Below are positions 34,607 to 44,102 of a stretch of 64,000 nucleotides of DNA, piece by piece. The DNA is taken from NCBI GenBank assembly GCA_963704565.1, contig OY969917.1, forward strand, positions 2,790,001 to 2,854,000, written 5' to 3'. Positions within the stretch are counted from its first letter, which is position 1; each line of letters begins with the position of its first letter. Both the position numbers and the translations under genes were made by a program. The DNA is from Rhodoblastus sp963704565 (lineage in GTDB: Bacteria > Pseudomonadota > Alphaproteobacteria > Rhizobiales > Beijerinckiaceae). The notes beneath the pieces are model-generated. The model did not search any database. It was not told the DNA's origin and was given only the letters and a program-made list of their open reading frames with translations.

Positions 34607-35230
34607 TTAAGCGTCGAGCACCTTTTTGGATTCGACGGTGGAATCGGCCTTGAGCCGATAGACGAGCGGCACGCCGGTCGCCAGCTCCATCGAGGGAATC
34701 GTTTCAGGCGTCAAACGGTCGAGGACCATGACGAGGGCGCGCAAGGAATTGCCGTGGGCGGAGACGAGGGTCCGCTCGCCACGCAGAACCGCAGGCAGAA
34801 TTTCCTGATTGTAATAGGGAAGGACGCGGGCGACCGTATCTTTCAGGCTCTCGCCGCCGGGCGGTTGCACGTCATAGGACCGGCGCCAGAGATGGACCTG
34901 CTCCTCGCCCCATTTCTTGCGGGCGTCGTCCTTGTTGAGACCGCAGAGATCGCCATAGTGACGTTCATTCAGGGCCGCGTCACGGCTGACCGGCAAATTT
35001 TGCTGCCCGAGTTCGTCGAGCATCAGATTCATCGTTTTTTCGGCGCGGGACAGAACGGAGGTAAAACCTCTGTCGAAGGTCAGCCCCAAGGCCTTGAGGC
35101 GCTGACCGGCGGTTTTGGCTTCGTCGACCCCCTTTTCGGTCAGGTCGGGGTCTCGCCAGCCGGTGAAAAGGTTTTTCAGATTCCACTCGCTCTGGCCGTG
35201 ACGGACGAGGACAAGAAGGCGTTCTGACAC
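34607..35230 (-). CDS. gpmA: 2,3-bisphosphoglycerate-dependent phosphoglycerate mutase
   Basis: A 207-residue mutase interconverting 3- and 2-phosphoglycerate through a phosphohistidine. LVLVRHGQSEWN gives the RHG motif with the phosphorylated histidine at about residue 11. FTSVLSRAEKTM, ALNERHYGDLCGLNKDD and SAHGNSLRAL with the second catalytic histidine follow. It is the shorter alphaproteobacterial form. The start is a GTG at 35230. It is 36 bases downstream of dapB, likely in the same operon. Confidence 0.94.
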   Translation of the reverse strand: MSERLLVLVRHGQSEWNLKNLFTGWRDPDLTEKGVDEAKTAGQRLKALGLTFDRGFTSVLSRAEKTMNLMLDELGQQNLPVSRDAALNERHYGDLCGLNKDDARKKWGEEQVHLWRRSYDVQPPGGESLKDTVARVLPYYNQEILPAVLRGERTLVSAHGNSLRALVMVLDRLTPETIPSMELATGVPLVYRLKADSTVESKKVLDA

Positions 35231-35266
35231 TTTGTTCTCCTGGATTTCGGATTGGCGCTTCGGCGA

Positions 35267-36073
35267 TCAAAGGCCGAGCACATCGAACATGGAATAAAGA
35301 CCGGGTTTTCGCCCACGCGCCCACAAAGCCGCGCGAAGAGCGCCGCGAGCGAAAATTCCACGATCCTCGGCGCGATGGGTCAATTCGATGCGTTCGCCGG
35401 CGCCGGCGAAAATGACGCTGTGGTCGCCGACCACGGAGCCGCCGCGCAGAGTGGCGAAGCCGATGTCGCCCGCCTTGCGCGGCCCGGTGTGGCCATCGCG
35501 GGCGCGAACACTGTGATCCGCCAGAGCGATCTCCCGGCCCTTCGCCGCAGCTTCGCCGAGCAGAAGCGCGGTGCCGGAGGGCGCATCCACCTTCAAGCGG
35601 TGATGCATTTCGAGAATTTCGATATCCCAATCCGTCCCAAGGGTTCGGGCGACCTTTTCAACAAGGCCCGCGAGGAGGTTGACGCCGAGACTCATATTTC
35701 CGGAACGGACGATGGTCGCGTGCCGCGCCGCAGCCTCGATCTTCGCGAGGTCTTTATCCGTCATGCCCGTCGTGCCGACGATATGCGCGATCCGCGCCTG
35801 CGCCGCCAGCGCCGCGATTTCGATGGTCGCCGCCGGCGTCGTGAAATCGATCACCCCATCGGCGTCAAGCAGCGCCACCAGAGGATCATCGGTAATGCGA
35901 ACCCCAAGCCGGCCCAGACCGGCTGCTTCGCCGGCGTCCTGGTCCAAAGCCATGGAGCCGGGTCGCTCGATGGCGCCGGAAAGAACGGCGTCTTCGCTCT
36001 CGACGACCGTCTTGACGAGCATCTGGCCCATTCGCCCGGCGGCGCCGACAACGACGAGGCGCATCTTGTCCAT
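35267..36073 (-). CDS. dapB: 4-hydroxy-tetrahydrodipicolinate reductase
   Basis: A 268-residue NAD(P)H-dependent reductase of lysine and diaminopimelate synthesis. The dinucleotide-binding loop VVVGAAGRMGQMLVKTV is at the N-terminus, DFTTPAAT and VGTTGM lie in the middle, and the substrate-binding/catalytic segment EMHHRLKVDAPSGTALLLGEA carries the His-His and the K-x-D-x-P-S-G-T motif. Expected length. dapB is followed by gpmA on the same strand. Confidence 0.96.
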   Translation of the reverse strand: MDKMRLVVVGAAGRMGQMLVKTVVESEDAVLSGAIERPGSMALDQDAGEAAGLGRLGVRITDDPLVALLDADGVIDFTTPAATIEIAALAAQARIAHIVGTTGMTDKDLAKIEAAARHATIVRSGNMSLGVNLLAGLVEKVARTLGTDWDIEILEMHHRLKVDAPSGTALLLGEAAAKGREIALADHSVRARDGHTGPRKAGDIGFATLRGGSVVGDHSVIFAGAGERIELTHRAEDRGIFARGALRAALWARGRKPGLYSMFDVLGL

Positions 36074-36184
36074 CGCTCATTCTCCAAACCCGCAGTTCCC
36101 GGTCGCCGCTGTAAAGGTCTTTTTGCGGCGCCGCAAGAGATGTCGCAAGGCGCGTTCCACCAACAATTCGAAGGGGGTTCTCAA

Positions 36185-36308
36185 ACGTGACGTGGGATTG
36201 TCACCGCCTGGTCATGTTCGATGCGTAGGGTTGGCTCGTCCAAAGGCGCTGTCCCCCAGTCCAGAGGACACGACGCCGGGCCGGAGGTACGCTCGGCGTT
36301 TCTTTTTC
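36185..36308 (+). ncRNA. Candidate small RNA with intrinsic terminator
   Basis: On the plus strand, opposite to both flanking genes (dapB and pyrF), the gap ends in a strong intrinsic terminator. The 9-bp stem ACGCCGGGC (36273-36281) pairs with GCTCGGCGT (36291-36299) around a 9-base loop and is followed by TTCTTTTTC. No plus-strand open frame of any quality leads into it. Upstream, a small hairpin GTCC...GGAC (about 36251-36269) can form. A terminator in this orientation implies a short transcript starting somewhere between 36100 and 36220. The start coordinate is a guess, and I do not recognise the RNA family. Confidence 0.4.
36273..36307 (+). terminator. Intrinsic terminator on the plus strand
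   Basis: GC-rich stem of nine pairs (one G-T) with a 9-base loop followed directly by a T-rich tract (TTCTTTTT) that overlaps the last bases of the oppositely oriented pyrF. Read on the minus strand the hairpin has no T run, so it serves plus-strand transcription. Confidence 0.65.
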
Positions 36309-37008
36309 AAGCGCAGGATTCAGCGATTTCCCGCTGTATCGCGCGCGCTGTTTCGCGGGGATCGGCCGCGTCCAGGACAGGCCGGCCGATCACAAGGTGG
36401 TCGGCGCCGCGCTTCAAGGCTTCAGATGGTGTCGCCACCCGTTTTTGGTCACCCAAGGCAGCGCCAGCGGGGCGCACGCCCGGCGTGACCAGCAGCATTT
36501 CCTCGCCCACTAGAGCCCGGGTCGCCGTCAGTTCCTCGGGCGACAGGATCAGTCCGGCAATCCCTGCGTCTTTCGCCTGTCGTGCGCGCAAGGCCACCAG
36601 CTCACTGACATTGAGGCGATAGCCCGCCGCTTCGAGGTCGGCATCGTCATAAGAGGTCATGACGGTGACGCCGAGAACCTTGAGGCCAGAGCCCGCCGAC
36701 CCGCGCGCGGCGGCGGCAAGGGTTTGAGGAAAGGCGTGCACGGTGAGGAACTGCACGCCGAGCCGCGCCACCTGCGCGGTCGCTTTTTCCACGGTATGGC
36801 CGATATCGTGCAATTTGAGGTCGAGGAAGATTTTTTTGCCAGCGCGCCTGAGCTCGTCCACTAGAGCGAAGCCGCCGCCATAGGCGAGTTCCATGCCGAT
36901 CTTGAAGAATTCGACGCTGTCGCCCAGACGCTCGACCATGGCGCGCGCTTGCGCGACCTCTGACAGATCGAGCGCGACGATCAGCTTGTCGCGGGTCTTG
37001 ATGTTCAT
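36307..37008 (-). CDS. pyrF: Orotidine 5'-phosphate decarboxylase
   Basis: A 233-residue TIM-barrel decarboxylase giving UMP, last step of de novo pyrimidine synthesis. The catalytic cluster is seen in FLDLKLHDIGHTV (K-x-x-D about residue 62-67). The N-terminal LIVALDLS and the phosphate-binding VTPGVRP and HLVIGRPV are intact. In related genomes pyrF directly follows dnaJ-pmtA; here an insertion sequence separates it from pmtA, so it probably relies on a promoter in the short gap 37009-37080. Confidence 0.96.
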   Translation of the reverse strand: MNIKTRDKLIVALDLSEVAQARAMVERLGDSVEFFKIGMELAYGGGFALVDELRRAGKKIFLDLKLHDIGHTVEKATAQVARLGVQFLTVHAFPQTLAAAARGSAGSGLKVLGVTVMTSYDDADLEAAGYRLNVSELVALRARQAKDAGIAGLILSPEELTATRALVGEEMLLVTPGVRPAGAALGDQKRVATPSEALKRGADHLVIGRPVLDAADPRETARAIQREIAESCA

Positions 37009-37079
37009 CGGCGGCGTCCTGATTTGCGAGGCGCCAGTCTCTTAGAATCAAAGAGGAGGAAAGCGAAGCCGAATAGTAA

Positions 37080-37735
37080 GTATCCCCCGGCAAAGCCGGG
37101 GGCTTTATGATTGGGGCCGCTCGAAGCGGCTTTTGGGGGACGCTAACGCGGCCCCGCTTCCGTTGGTCGCCTAAAGGCGACCGCGCCGCGTCATTTCCAC
37201 ATGCTCAACTGCTCCAGACGCGCGTCCTCGTTTTCCTGGTTGCGGATATATTCCCGGATCACTTCTTCATCGCGCCCAACGGTTGAGACGAAATATCCCC
37301 GCGCCCAAAAATGTTGCCCAACAAAATTCCGCTTTCGCTCGCCATAGACCCGCGCCAAATGGATGGCGCTCTTGCCTTTGATAAAACCAACCACCTGCGA
37401 AACCGCGTATTTCGGTGGGATGGCGATCATCATATGCACATGATCGGCCATCAAATGCCCTTCCTCGATCCGGCTTTCCTTCTGCGCTGCAAGCCTCTTG
37501 AAAACTTCCCCGAGGTGCTGGCGCAATTGGCCGTAAAGCGTCTTCCTGCGGCATTTGGGAATGAACACGACATGGTATTTGCAGTCCCATTTCGTGTGAC
37601 TTAAGCTCTCGAACTCGTCCATCGCGAAATTTCCTTCCGTGTGCTTGGCTGCTCACGTTGGAAATTTCGTGGTGGGCTCCCGGAAACGTCAAACTTCTAC
37701 TGCCACCCCGGCAGAGCCGGGGGATCTCCCTAATT
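37080..37735 (-). mobile_element. IS200/IS605-family insertion sequence (tnpA only)
   Basis: One transposase gene flanked by matching subterminal hairpins: CCCCCGGC-AAA-GCCGGGGG at 37084-37102 and CCCCGGC-AGA-GCCGGGG at 37706-37722. Hairpins at both ends, the absence of classic inverted terminal repeats and a lone Y1 transposase define the IS200 group. Two more small hairpins (GCCGCTCGAAGCGGC near 37117 and CGCCTAAAGGCG near 37170) follow the gene. Exact cleavage points are estimated. The element sits between pmtA and pyrF and ends within a few bases of the pmtA stop. Confidence 0.82.
37191..37622 (-). CDS. tnpA: IS200/IS605-family transposase TnpA
   Basis: A 143-residue Y1 HUH-family transposase. 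The metal-binding histidines are in MADHVHMMIAIPP (HUH = HVH, about residue 61-63). The nucleophile tyrosine is in EEVIREYIRNQE (about residue 126). The N-terminus SHTKWDCKYHVVFIPKCRRK is typical of the family. It moves single-stranded DNA and recognises the end hairpins. The frame is intact and no TnpB is linked. Nothing indicates decay, so the element may be active. Confidence 0.93.
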   Translation of the reverse strand: MDEFESLSHTKWDCKYHVVFIPKCRRKTLYGQLRQHLGEVFKRLAAQKESRIEEGHLMADHVHMMIAIPPKYAVSQVVGFIKGKSAIHLARVYGERKRNFVGQHFWARGYFVSTVGRDEEVIREYIRNQENEDARLEQLSMWK

Positions 37736-37737
37736 GT

Positions 37738-38529
37738 CTAGAAGCGCCGGCTTTTGGCGCCGGCAGGACGTCGCGCGTCCTGAGTGGAAAACCTAGCGCG
37801 GGCCTCATCCAGCTCTTCACGGATTTCCCTGCCGAACCTGCGGGATTTTTTCAGCAATTTGGCGAGCACGTCGGGGCGTCGCTCGTCGGCGCATTGGCGC
37901 CCGGATTGGCAATAAACGAAAATACGCGCGGGCGGCAGGTTGAGCCAGATCGGCGCGAGACTCTGTGTCTCGAAGCGCAGGCCGGCGGACAAATGAGCCG
38001 GCATGGGCGATTTCACCCCATAAGTGAACTGGATAAAACGCCCCTCCGGCGCCATGAGATCGAAGGCTTGTCGCAGCAGGGACAATCGTGTGGATTTATT
38101 TTTGGTCAGGAGAGGAAGGCTGGAAACGACTGCGGCGGCCGGCGCGTCCAGCGCATTGACGAGCGTATCGCGAAGCCGATAAGCGTCGCCGCGCACGACC
38201 CGAACGCCGGGAAATTTCCTCTCGAGCAAATGACAGAAAGACGGTTCATATTCGACAAGAACGAGCCGTTCCGGCGCCAAGCCGCGCGCCAGCAGCGCCT
38301 GCGTCACGGGTCCAGTCCCCGGCCCAAGTTCGACGACGGGGCCATCGGACTCCGGATTGACACACCGCGCCATGGCGCGGGCGAGAAAACGCCCGGAGGG
38401 GGTTATCGCGCCAGCAAGCAGAGGATTTTCAAACCAGGAACGAATGAACCGCGCTTCATCGCTGAGGCGCGGGTCGATCGGATTTTTCGGATCGGAAGGA
38501 AATTTCGCCTGACGTCTTTGCGCGCTCAA
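37738..38529 (-). CDS. pmtA: Phospholipid N-methyltransferase, rhizobial PmtA type
   Basis: A 263-residue S-adenosylmethionine enzyme similar to rhizobial PmtA, which methylates phosphatidylethanolamine towards phosphatidylcholine. FIRSWFENPLLAGAITPSGRFLARAMA is the N-terminal family signature, and motif I is VVELGPGTGPVTQALLARG (about residue 67). Then come LVLVEYEPSFCHLLERKFP, VRGDAY and VVSSLPLL. The last about 50 residues after VYCQSG are Arg-rich and not typical of the about 200-residue homologues. The stop lies just beside the insertion sequence, so the tail could have been altered by that insertion. rRNA dimethyltransferase similarity is general to the fold. Confidence 0.82.
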   Translation of the reverse strand: MSAQRRQAKFPSDPKNPIDPRLSDEARFIRSWFENPLLAGAITPSGRFLARAMARCVNPESDGPVVELGPGTGPVTQALLARGLAPERLVLVEYEPSFCHLLERKFPGVRVVRGDAYRLRDTLVNALDAPAAAVVSSLPLLTKNKSTRLSLLRQAFDLMAPEGRFIQFTYGVKSPMPAHLSAGLRFETQSLAPIWLNLPPARIFVYCQSGRQCADERRPDVLAKLLKKSRRFGREIREELDEARARFSTQDARRPAGAKSRRF

Positions 38530-38612
38530 TTTGCCAATTTCCCCCGGATCGAAGCGAGCCGCGAGATTCGCTTACAAACACAAAAGCGTCAAGGAAAGGC
38601 CCGGTCATTGCC

Positions 38613-39761
38613 TCAGGTCAAATCAAAAAATTCTTTCATTTTGGCGAAAAAGCCGCTCGATTCGGGATGGGTCTTGTGGGTGGACTCGTTTTCAAATTCC
38701 GTGAGCAGCTCTTTTTGCCTTTTCGTCAGATTTTGTGGTGTTTCGACATTGACCTGGATGTAAAGGTCGCCAAAATCGCGCGAGCGCAGCACCGGCATGC
38801 CCTTGCCCTTCATCCTGAACTGACGGCCCGATTGCGTGCCTTCCTCGATTTTGACCTTAATCTCGGTTCCATCGACGCCATGAGCCTTGATCTCGCCACC
38901 GAGCGAGGCCTGGACCATCGAAATAGGCACACGGCAATGGAGGTCCGCGCCCTCCCGCTGAAAAAAGGGATGAGGCTTGACGGACAGGAAAATGTACAGG
39001 TCGCCAGGGGGGCCGCCCCGAAGGCCTGCCTCGCCCTCGCCGGTCAGCCGAATCCGGGTGCCGTCCTCTATGCCGGCCGGAATATTTACAGAAAGCGAAC
39101 GCTCGCGGGTGACTCGGCCGGCGCCCGCGCAGTTGGGGCAGGGGTTTTCGATGACCTCTCCGCGGCCATGACATGCGGGGCAGGAGCGCTCAATGGCGAA
39201 AAATCCCTGCTGCGCCCGCACTCTTCCCGCGCCGCCGCAAGTTGGGCAGGCCTTCGGTTTCGACCCGGCCTTCGCGCCTGAACCAGCGCAAACGTCACAG
39301 GTGATGGAAGTCGGGATCTTCAGCGAGGCCGTCTTGCCGCGAAATGCCTCTTCGAGCGTAACTTCCATATTGTAACGCAGATCGGCGCCTCTCTCGCGCC
39401 CCGACGAGCGGCCCCGGCGCCCGCCCATCACATCGCCAAACAGGTCGTCGAAAATATCGGCCATTGAGGCGGCAAAGCCCTCGCCAGAACCGAACCCGCC
39501 GAATCCGCCGCCGCCCCCGCCATGTTCAAAGGCTGCATGGCCGAAGCGGTCATAGGCGGCGCGTTTCTGCTCGTCGGATAAGACCTGATAGGCTTCGTTC
39601 ACTTCCTTGAATTTGTGTTCCGCTTCCTTGTCGCCGGGATTCCGATCGGGATGCAGCTTCAGCGCTTGTTTGCGGAATGCGCTCTTGAGCTCGCTTTCGG
39701 AACAGGTCCGGGAAACGCCAAGAACTTCATAATAGCAGCTTTTGGCCATCGACGACGCCAT
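38613..39761 (-). CDS. dnaJ: Chaperone protein DnaJ
   Basis: A 382-residue co-chaperone stimulating DnaK ATPase. The J domain contains HPDRNPGD (HPD motif about residue 38). A Gly/Phe-rich linker (GGGGGGFGGFGSGEGF) is followed by the zinc domain with four CxxCxGxG-type repeats (CDVCAGSGA, CPTCGGAG, CPACHGRG, CPNCAGAG) and the C-terminal substrate domain. An in-frame ATG four codons in (39749) may be the true start. It lies 171 bases downstream of dnaK but beyond a terminator. Confidence 0.97.
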   Translation of the reverse strand: MASSMAKSCYYEVLGVSRTCSESELKSAFRKQALKLHPDRNPGDKEAEHKFKEVNEAYQVLSDEQKRAAYDRFGHAAFEHGGGGGGFGGFGSGEGFAASMADIFDDLFGDVMGGRRGRSSGRERGADLRYNMEVTLEEAFRGKTASLKIPTSITCDVCAGSGAKAGSKPKACPTCGGAGRVRAQQGFFAIERSCPACHGRGEVIENPCPNCAGAGRVTRERSLSVNIPAGIEDGTRIRLTGEGEAGLRGGPPGDLYIFLSVKPHPFFQREGADLHCRVPISMVQASLGGEIKAHGVDGTEIKVKIEEGTQSGRQFRMKGKGMPVLRSRDFGDLYIQVNVETPQNLTKRQKELLTEFENESTHKTHPESSGFFAKMKEFFDLT

Positions 39762-39882
39762 CCGGATCTTTCAGCCAGTGATTGAAAGCCGCGCTGTCGC
39801 CAAATGCCGAAAGCGCCCATAGGCCCTAGACGCGGCAAGTTGCGAACGCAACTCTTAATTCGTTCGCGGAAGCGCATTCACC

Positions 39883-39909
39883 AAAACGCCGGGACGCAAG
39901 CGCCCCGGC
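39883..39909 (-). terminator. Intrinsic terminator after dnaK
   Basis: On the minus strand GCCGGGGCG-CTTG-CGTCCCGGC forms nine pairs (one G-T) with a 4-base loop and is followed by GTTTTGG. It lies 24 bases past the dnaK stop and before dnaJ, so most transcripts probably end here and dnaJ is expressed by read-through or its own promoter. Confidence 0.65.
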
Positions 39910-39932
39910 TGGTTCTCGAGAAAAACGCTCGA

Positions 39933-41843
<1,911 letters not shown>

Positions 41844-41970
41844 GAGAATTTGTTCCTTTCTTTCGCGGAACCGCTGGACCCCGAAGCGATCCGGTGTGGG
41901 CGGAGATTGCCCGCCCGGTTCCCGACTTCCGCTCAGATTGGGATGGAGGCGACCCGTTACAAGAGCGGGC

Positions 41971-42002
41971 CTCATATAGGTCGGGCCGTTTTCGCTCGCA
42001 AG
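41971..42002 (-). promoter_or_regulatory. RpoH (sigma-32) heat-shock promoter of dnaK
   Basis: Read on the minus strand, CTTG (complement of 41999-42002), then exactly 18 bases, then CCTATATGAG (complement of 41971-41980). This matches the alphaproteobacterial heat-shock consensus CTTG-N17/18-CYTATNTNNG at every defined position. It lies about 130 bases upstream of the dnaK ATG, leaving a long leader. Confidence 0.8.
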
Positions 42003-42272
42003 CGGCGTGATCCCGACGGGCCGGCGGCCATATAGCCTGACGCGAAAAATGACGTGATATAATTACAACTGGCGAAGAAATTTTCATGAGCCGCATCGAA
42101 AACTCATGTCCATAGGATTGACGAAAACCATTTTAAATCAAGATGCTTTTAAAGCATTCGAAAATCTCGTTCTTGGCTGCCACCTCCGCGGCGCAGCGGG
42201 GCGGTCTTGACAAGCAGCCGTTCGCTACAAGTATTCTCAAATAAGTTCAGAAATAAACAATGGAGGAGACAA
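42003..42272. other. Remainder of the dnaK-ompW divergent region with a candidate ompW promoter
   Basis: This A+T-richer stretch leads into ompW. TTGACA at 42207-42212 is a perfect -35 box; possible -10 hexamers are AGTATT at 42230-42235 (17-base spacer) and TATTCT at 42232-42237 (19). The ATG of ompW at 42273 is preceded by GGAGGA at 42263-42268, a strong ribosome-binding site. Upstream, a T/A-rich run near 42130-42165 with TTTTAAA repeats (TTTTAAATCAAGATGCTTTTAAAG) could bind a regulator. No gene seen. Confidence 0.5.
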
Positions 42273-43079
42273 ATGGTGCGAGCCAATCATAATCGCCTGC
42301 GCGCTCTGGGCGGCGCGGTGGGCTTGTTTGCTGTCGCAGCCTCGGCCCATGCCGCCGACCTGCCGAGTGTCAAAGAACCGTCGCCCGCGCCGGTCGTGGA
42401 CAGCTTCCAGCCCTTTTTCGTCAAGCTTGGCTTCACCTATGCCCTGAACACCAGTTCGTCTCGGCTATGGGGTCAAAGCCCGACGGCCTTGCTCCAGGGC
42501 GTCACCACCGCCTTCCCGGCCGGCGTCGGCGCGACCCTGACCGATGTCGCCACTATCGGCTTCGAGGCGGGTTTTTACGTCACCCATAATATCTCAGTCG
42601 ACGTGTCCGCCGCGATCCCGTTCTATATCAAGGACAAGACCAAGGGATATAACCCCGCCAATCCGGTTCTGTTCTCCGGGACGACCCTCGCCCAGATCAT
42701 GCCGGCGATCGTTCCGATCACGGTCCTCTACCATTTCGACAATTTCGGGCCGATCCGTCCCTATATCGGCGGCGGCATTGGGGTCGGCTGGTCCTTTGAC
42801 AATAAGAACGCCTTCCTCAACGACGTTCATGTCAGCAGTTCGCTGGGCCCGGTCATCCAGGGTGGCGTCGATTACATGTTCGACCGCAACTGGGGACTGA
42901 GCCTCGACGTCAAGAAGGCCTTCAACTACGTCCAATCCTACGCCAACGGGGTGAACCTTCCGGTTGTCGGACCCTTCCCGGCGAAAACCTATCAGCACAC
43001 CAATTTCGACCCCTGGCTGTTCTCCATCGGCCTTGTCTATCGATTTGGCGGCGGCGAACCGCTGCTCGCCAAATATTGA
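42273..43079 (+). CDS. OmpW-family outer membrane protein
   Basis: A 268-residue protein with a signal peptide ending AHA-ADLP and an eight-stranded-barrel pattern of alternating aromatic and small residues. The OmpW hallmarks are FFVKLGFTYALNTSSS, YVTHNISVDVSAAIPF, VLYHFDNFGPIRPYIGGGIGVGWSF and the C-terminal VYRFGGGEPLLAKY. OmpW proteins form narrow hydrophobic channels in the outer membrane. The strong ribosome-binding site and -35 box suggest high expression. It stands alone, divergent from dnaK. Confidence 0.92.
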   Translation: MVRANHNRLRALGGAVGLFAVAASAHAADLPSVKEPSPAPVVDSFQPFFVKLGFTYALNTSSSRLWGQSPTALLQGVTTAFPAGVGATLTDVATIGFEAGFYVTHNISVDVSAAIPFYIKDKTKGYNPANPVLFSGTTLAQIMPAIVPITVLYHFDNFGPIRPYIGGGIGVGWSFDNKNAFLNDVHVSSSLGPVIQGGVDYMFDRNWGLSLDVKKAFNYVQSYANGVNLPVVGPFPAKTYQHTNFDPWLFSIGLVYRFGGGEPLLAKY

Positions 43080-43169
43080 ACGGCGCAATCGACCTGATCG
43101 CGGCTTGAATTTGCAGTTTGGGACTTTGGCGGGACGCTGCTATCGTGGCCGCGTCTCGCCCGAGTTGAT

Positions 43170-44075
43170 GTGTCGATGCGCCTCCTTTTTTTCGCTCCGG
43201 TTTTTTTCCCAATCCTTTTCGCGAACGCTTGCCATGCGCAAATGCAACTGCCAGGCGCAATGGGCGCTCCGACGCCAACAGGGCAAAGCATCGCACCCCC
43301 TGCTTCCGCGGCGCATCGCGCCCCCGATGAGGAGTACCGGGGCCATTTTACCGCAGCCAAACCGCCCAAGATCGAGGGTGTCATCGGCAAGTCGCTCAGT
43401 CTGTTTGGTGTTCGCGGCGCCTTGCAGGTCGAAAAATCCGCCGGCAAGTTCGTTGTCGCACGCTTCGTCGCGGAAGGCGGCAAGATTTCACATCCCAATC
43501 AGCTGTGTGAAGTTTCGATGGGCGCAGATGGCCGTGTTGCGTTAAATGCTCTCGGTTCTCCCGACGGAGTCATACGTCTCCAACTGGATTCGCCGGCCTG
43601 CCCCTTGCAATTCGATGTCCTCGATGGCGCGCTTCGCGCAAGAAGCCCAACGGGCACCTGTTCATTCGCACAAGCGGATTGCCGGATCGATGCGGGCGGA
43701 TTGTGGGGACCGGCCGGGACGACCTTTTCTGAAGTTCAGATCAAATCGATGGAAAAGGAGCGCGGGGCCGCTGAAAGGTCGATGCGGACGCATTTTCGTG
43801 TTTTGCTAAGCAAATTTAAGAAGAACAAGCTCGCCGCCGAAACGGTGGTCAAGACGCAGGCCGCTTTTCCGGCAGAGCGCGCCCAAGCTTGCCGGGATTA
43901 CGATCGCGAGGAAGCGATTGGTTTCTGCGCTCTGCGTATTACCGAAGCGCGGGATTTTTATCTTCAATCGCAATTAGCCGCCGAGGACAGCGCGAGGAAA
44001 TCCGACAAAAAGCCGCCAACATCCAGGCGGATCGCGAAGCCATATTTGATGAGTCCAGGCGCCCCGCCGCGCTAA
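43170..44075 (+). CDS. Secreted protein of unknown function
   Basis: A 301-residue product (GTG start at 43170; ATG at 43176 possible) with a signal peptide (RLLFFAPVFFPILFANA, cleavage after CHA). The mature protein has two cysteine-containing stretches (NQLCEVSM and SPACPLQFDV, then GTCSFAQADCRID), which suggest disulfides in a beta-rich domain. After them comes a Lys/Glu-rich helical C-terminus with two more cysteines (AQACRDYDREEAIGFCALR). No enzyme motif is recognisable. It ends 27 bases from the convergent ABC gene. I do not recognise the family. Confidence 0.7.
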   Translation: MSMRLLFFAPVFFPILFANACHAQMQLPGAMGAPTPTGQSIAPPASAAHRAPDEEYRGHFTAAKPPKIEGVIGKSLSLFGVRGALQVEKSAGKFVVARFVAEGGKISHPNQLCEVSMGADGRVALNALGSPDGVIRLQLDSPACPLQFDVLDGALRARSPTGTCSFAQADCRIDAGGLWGPAGTTFSEVQIKSMEKERGAAERSMRTHFRVLLSKFKKNKLAAETVVKTQAAFPAERAQACRDYDREEAIGFCALRITEARDFYLQSQLAAEDSARKSDKKPPTSRRIAKPYLMSPGAPPR

Positions 44076-44102
44076 AATCTTTTCAATTCGAACTGGCCCG
44101 GA

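Noticed and set aside
37084..37722. CCCCCGGC/GCCGGGGG hairpins as rho-independent terminators or REP sequences
   Set aside because: They match each other at both ends of a Y1 transposase gene and lack T runs, so they are best read as IS200 end hairpins.
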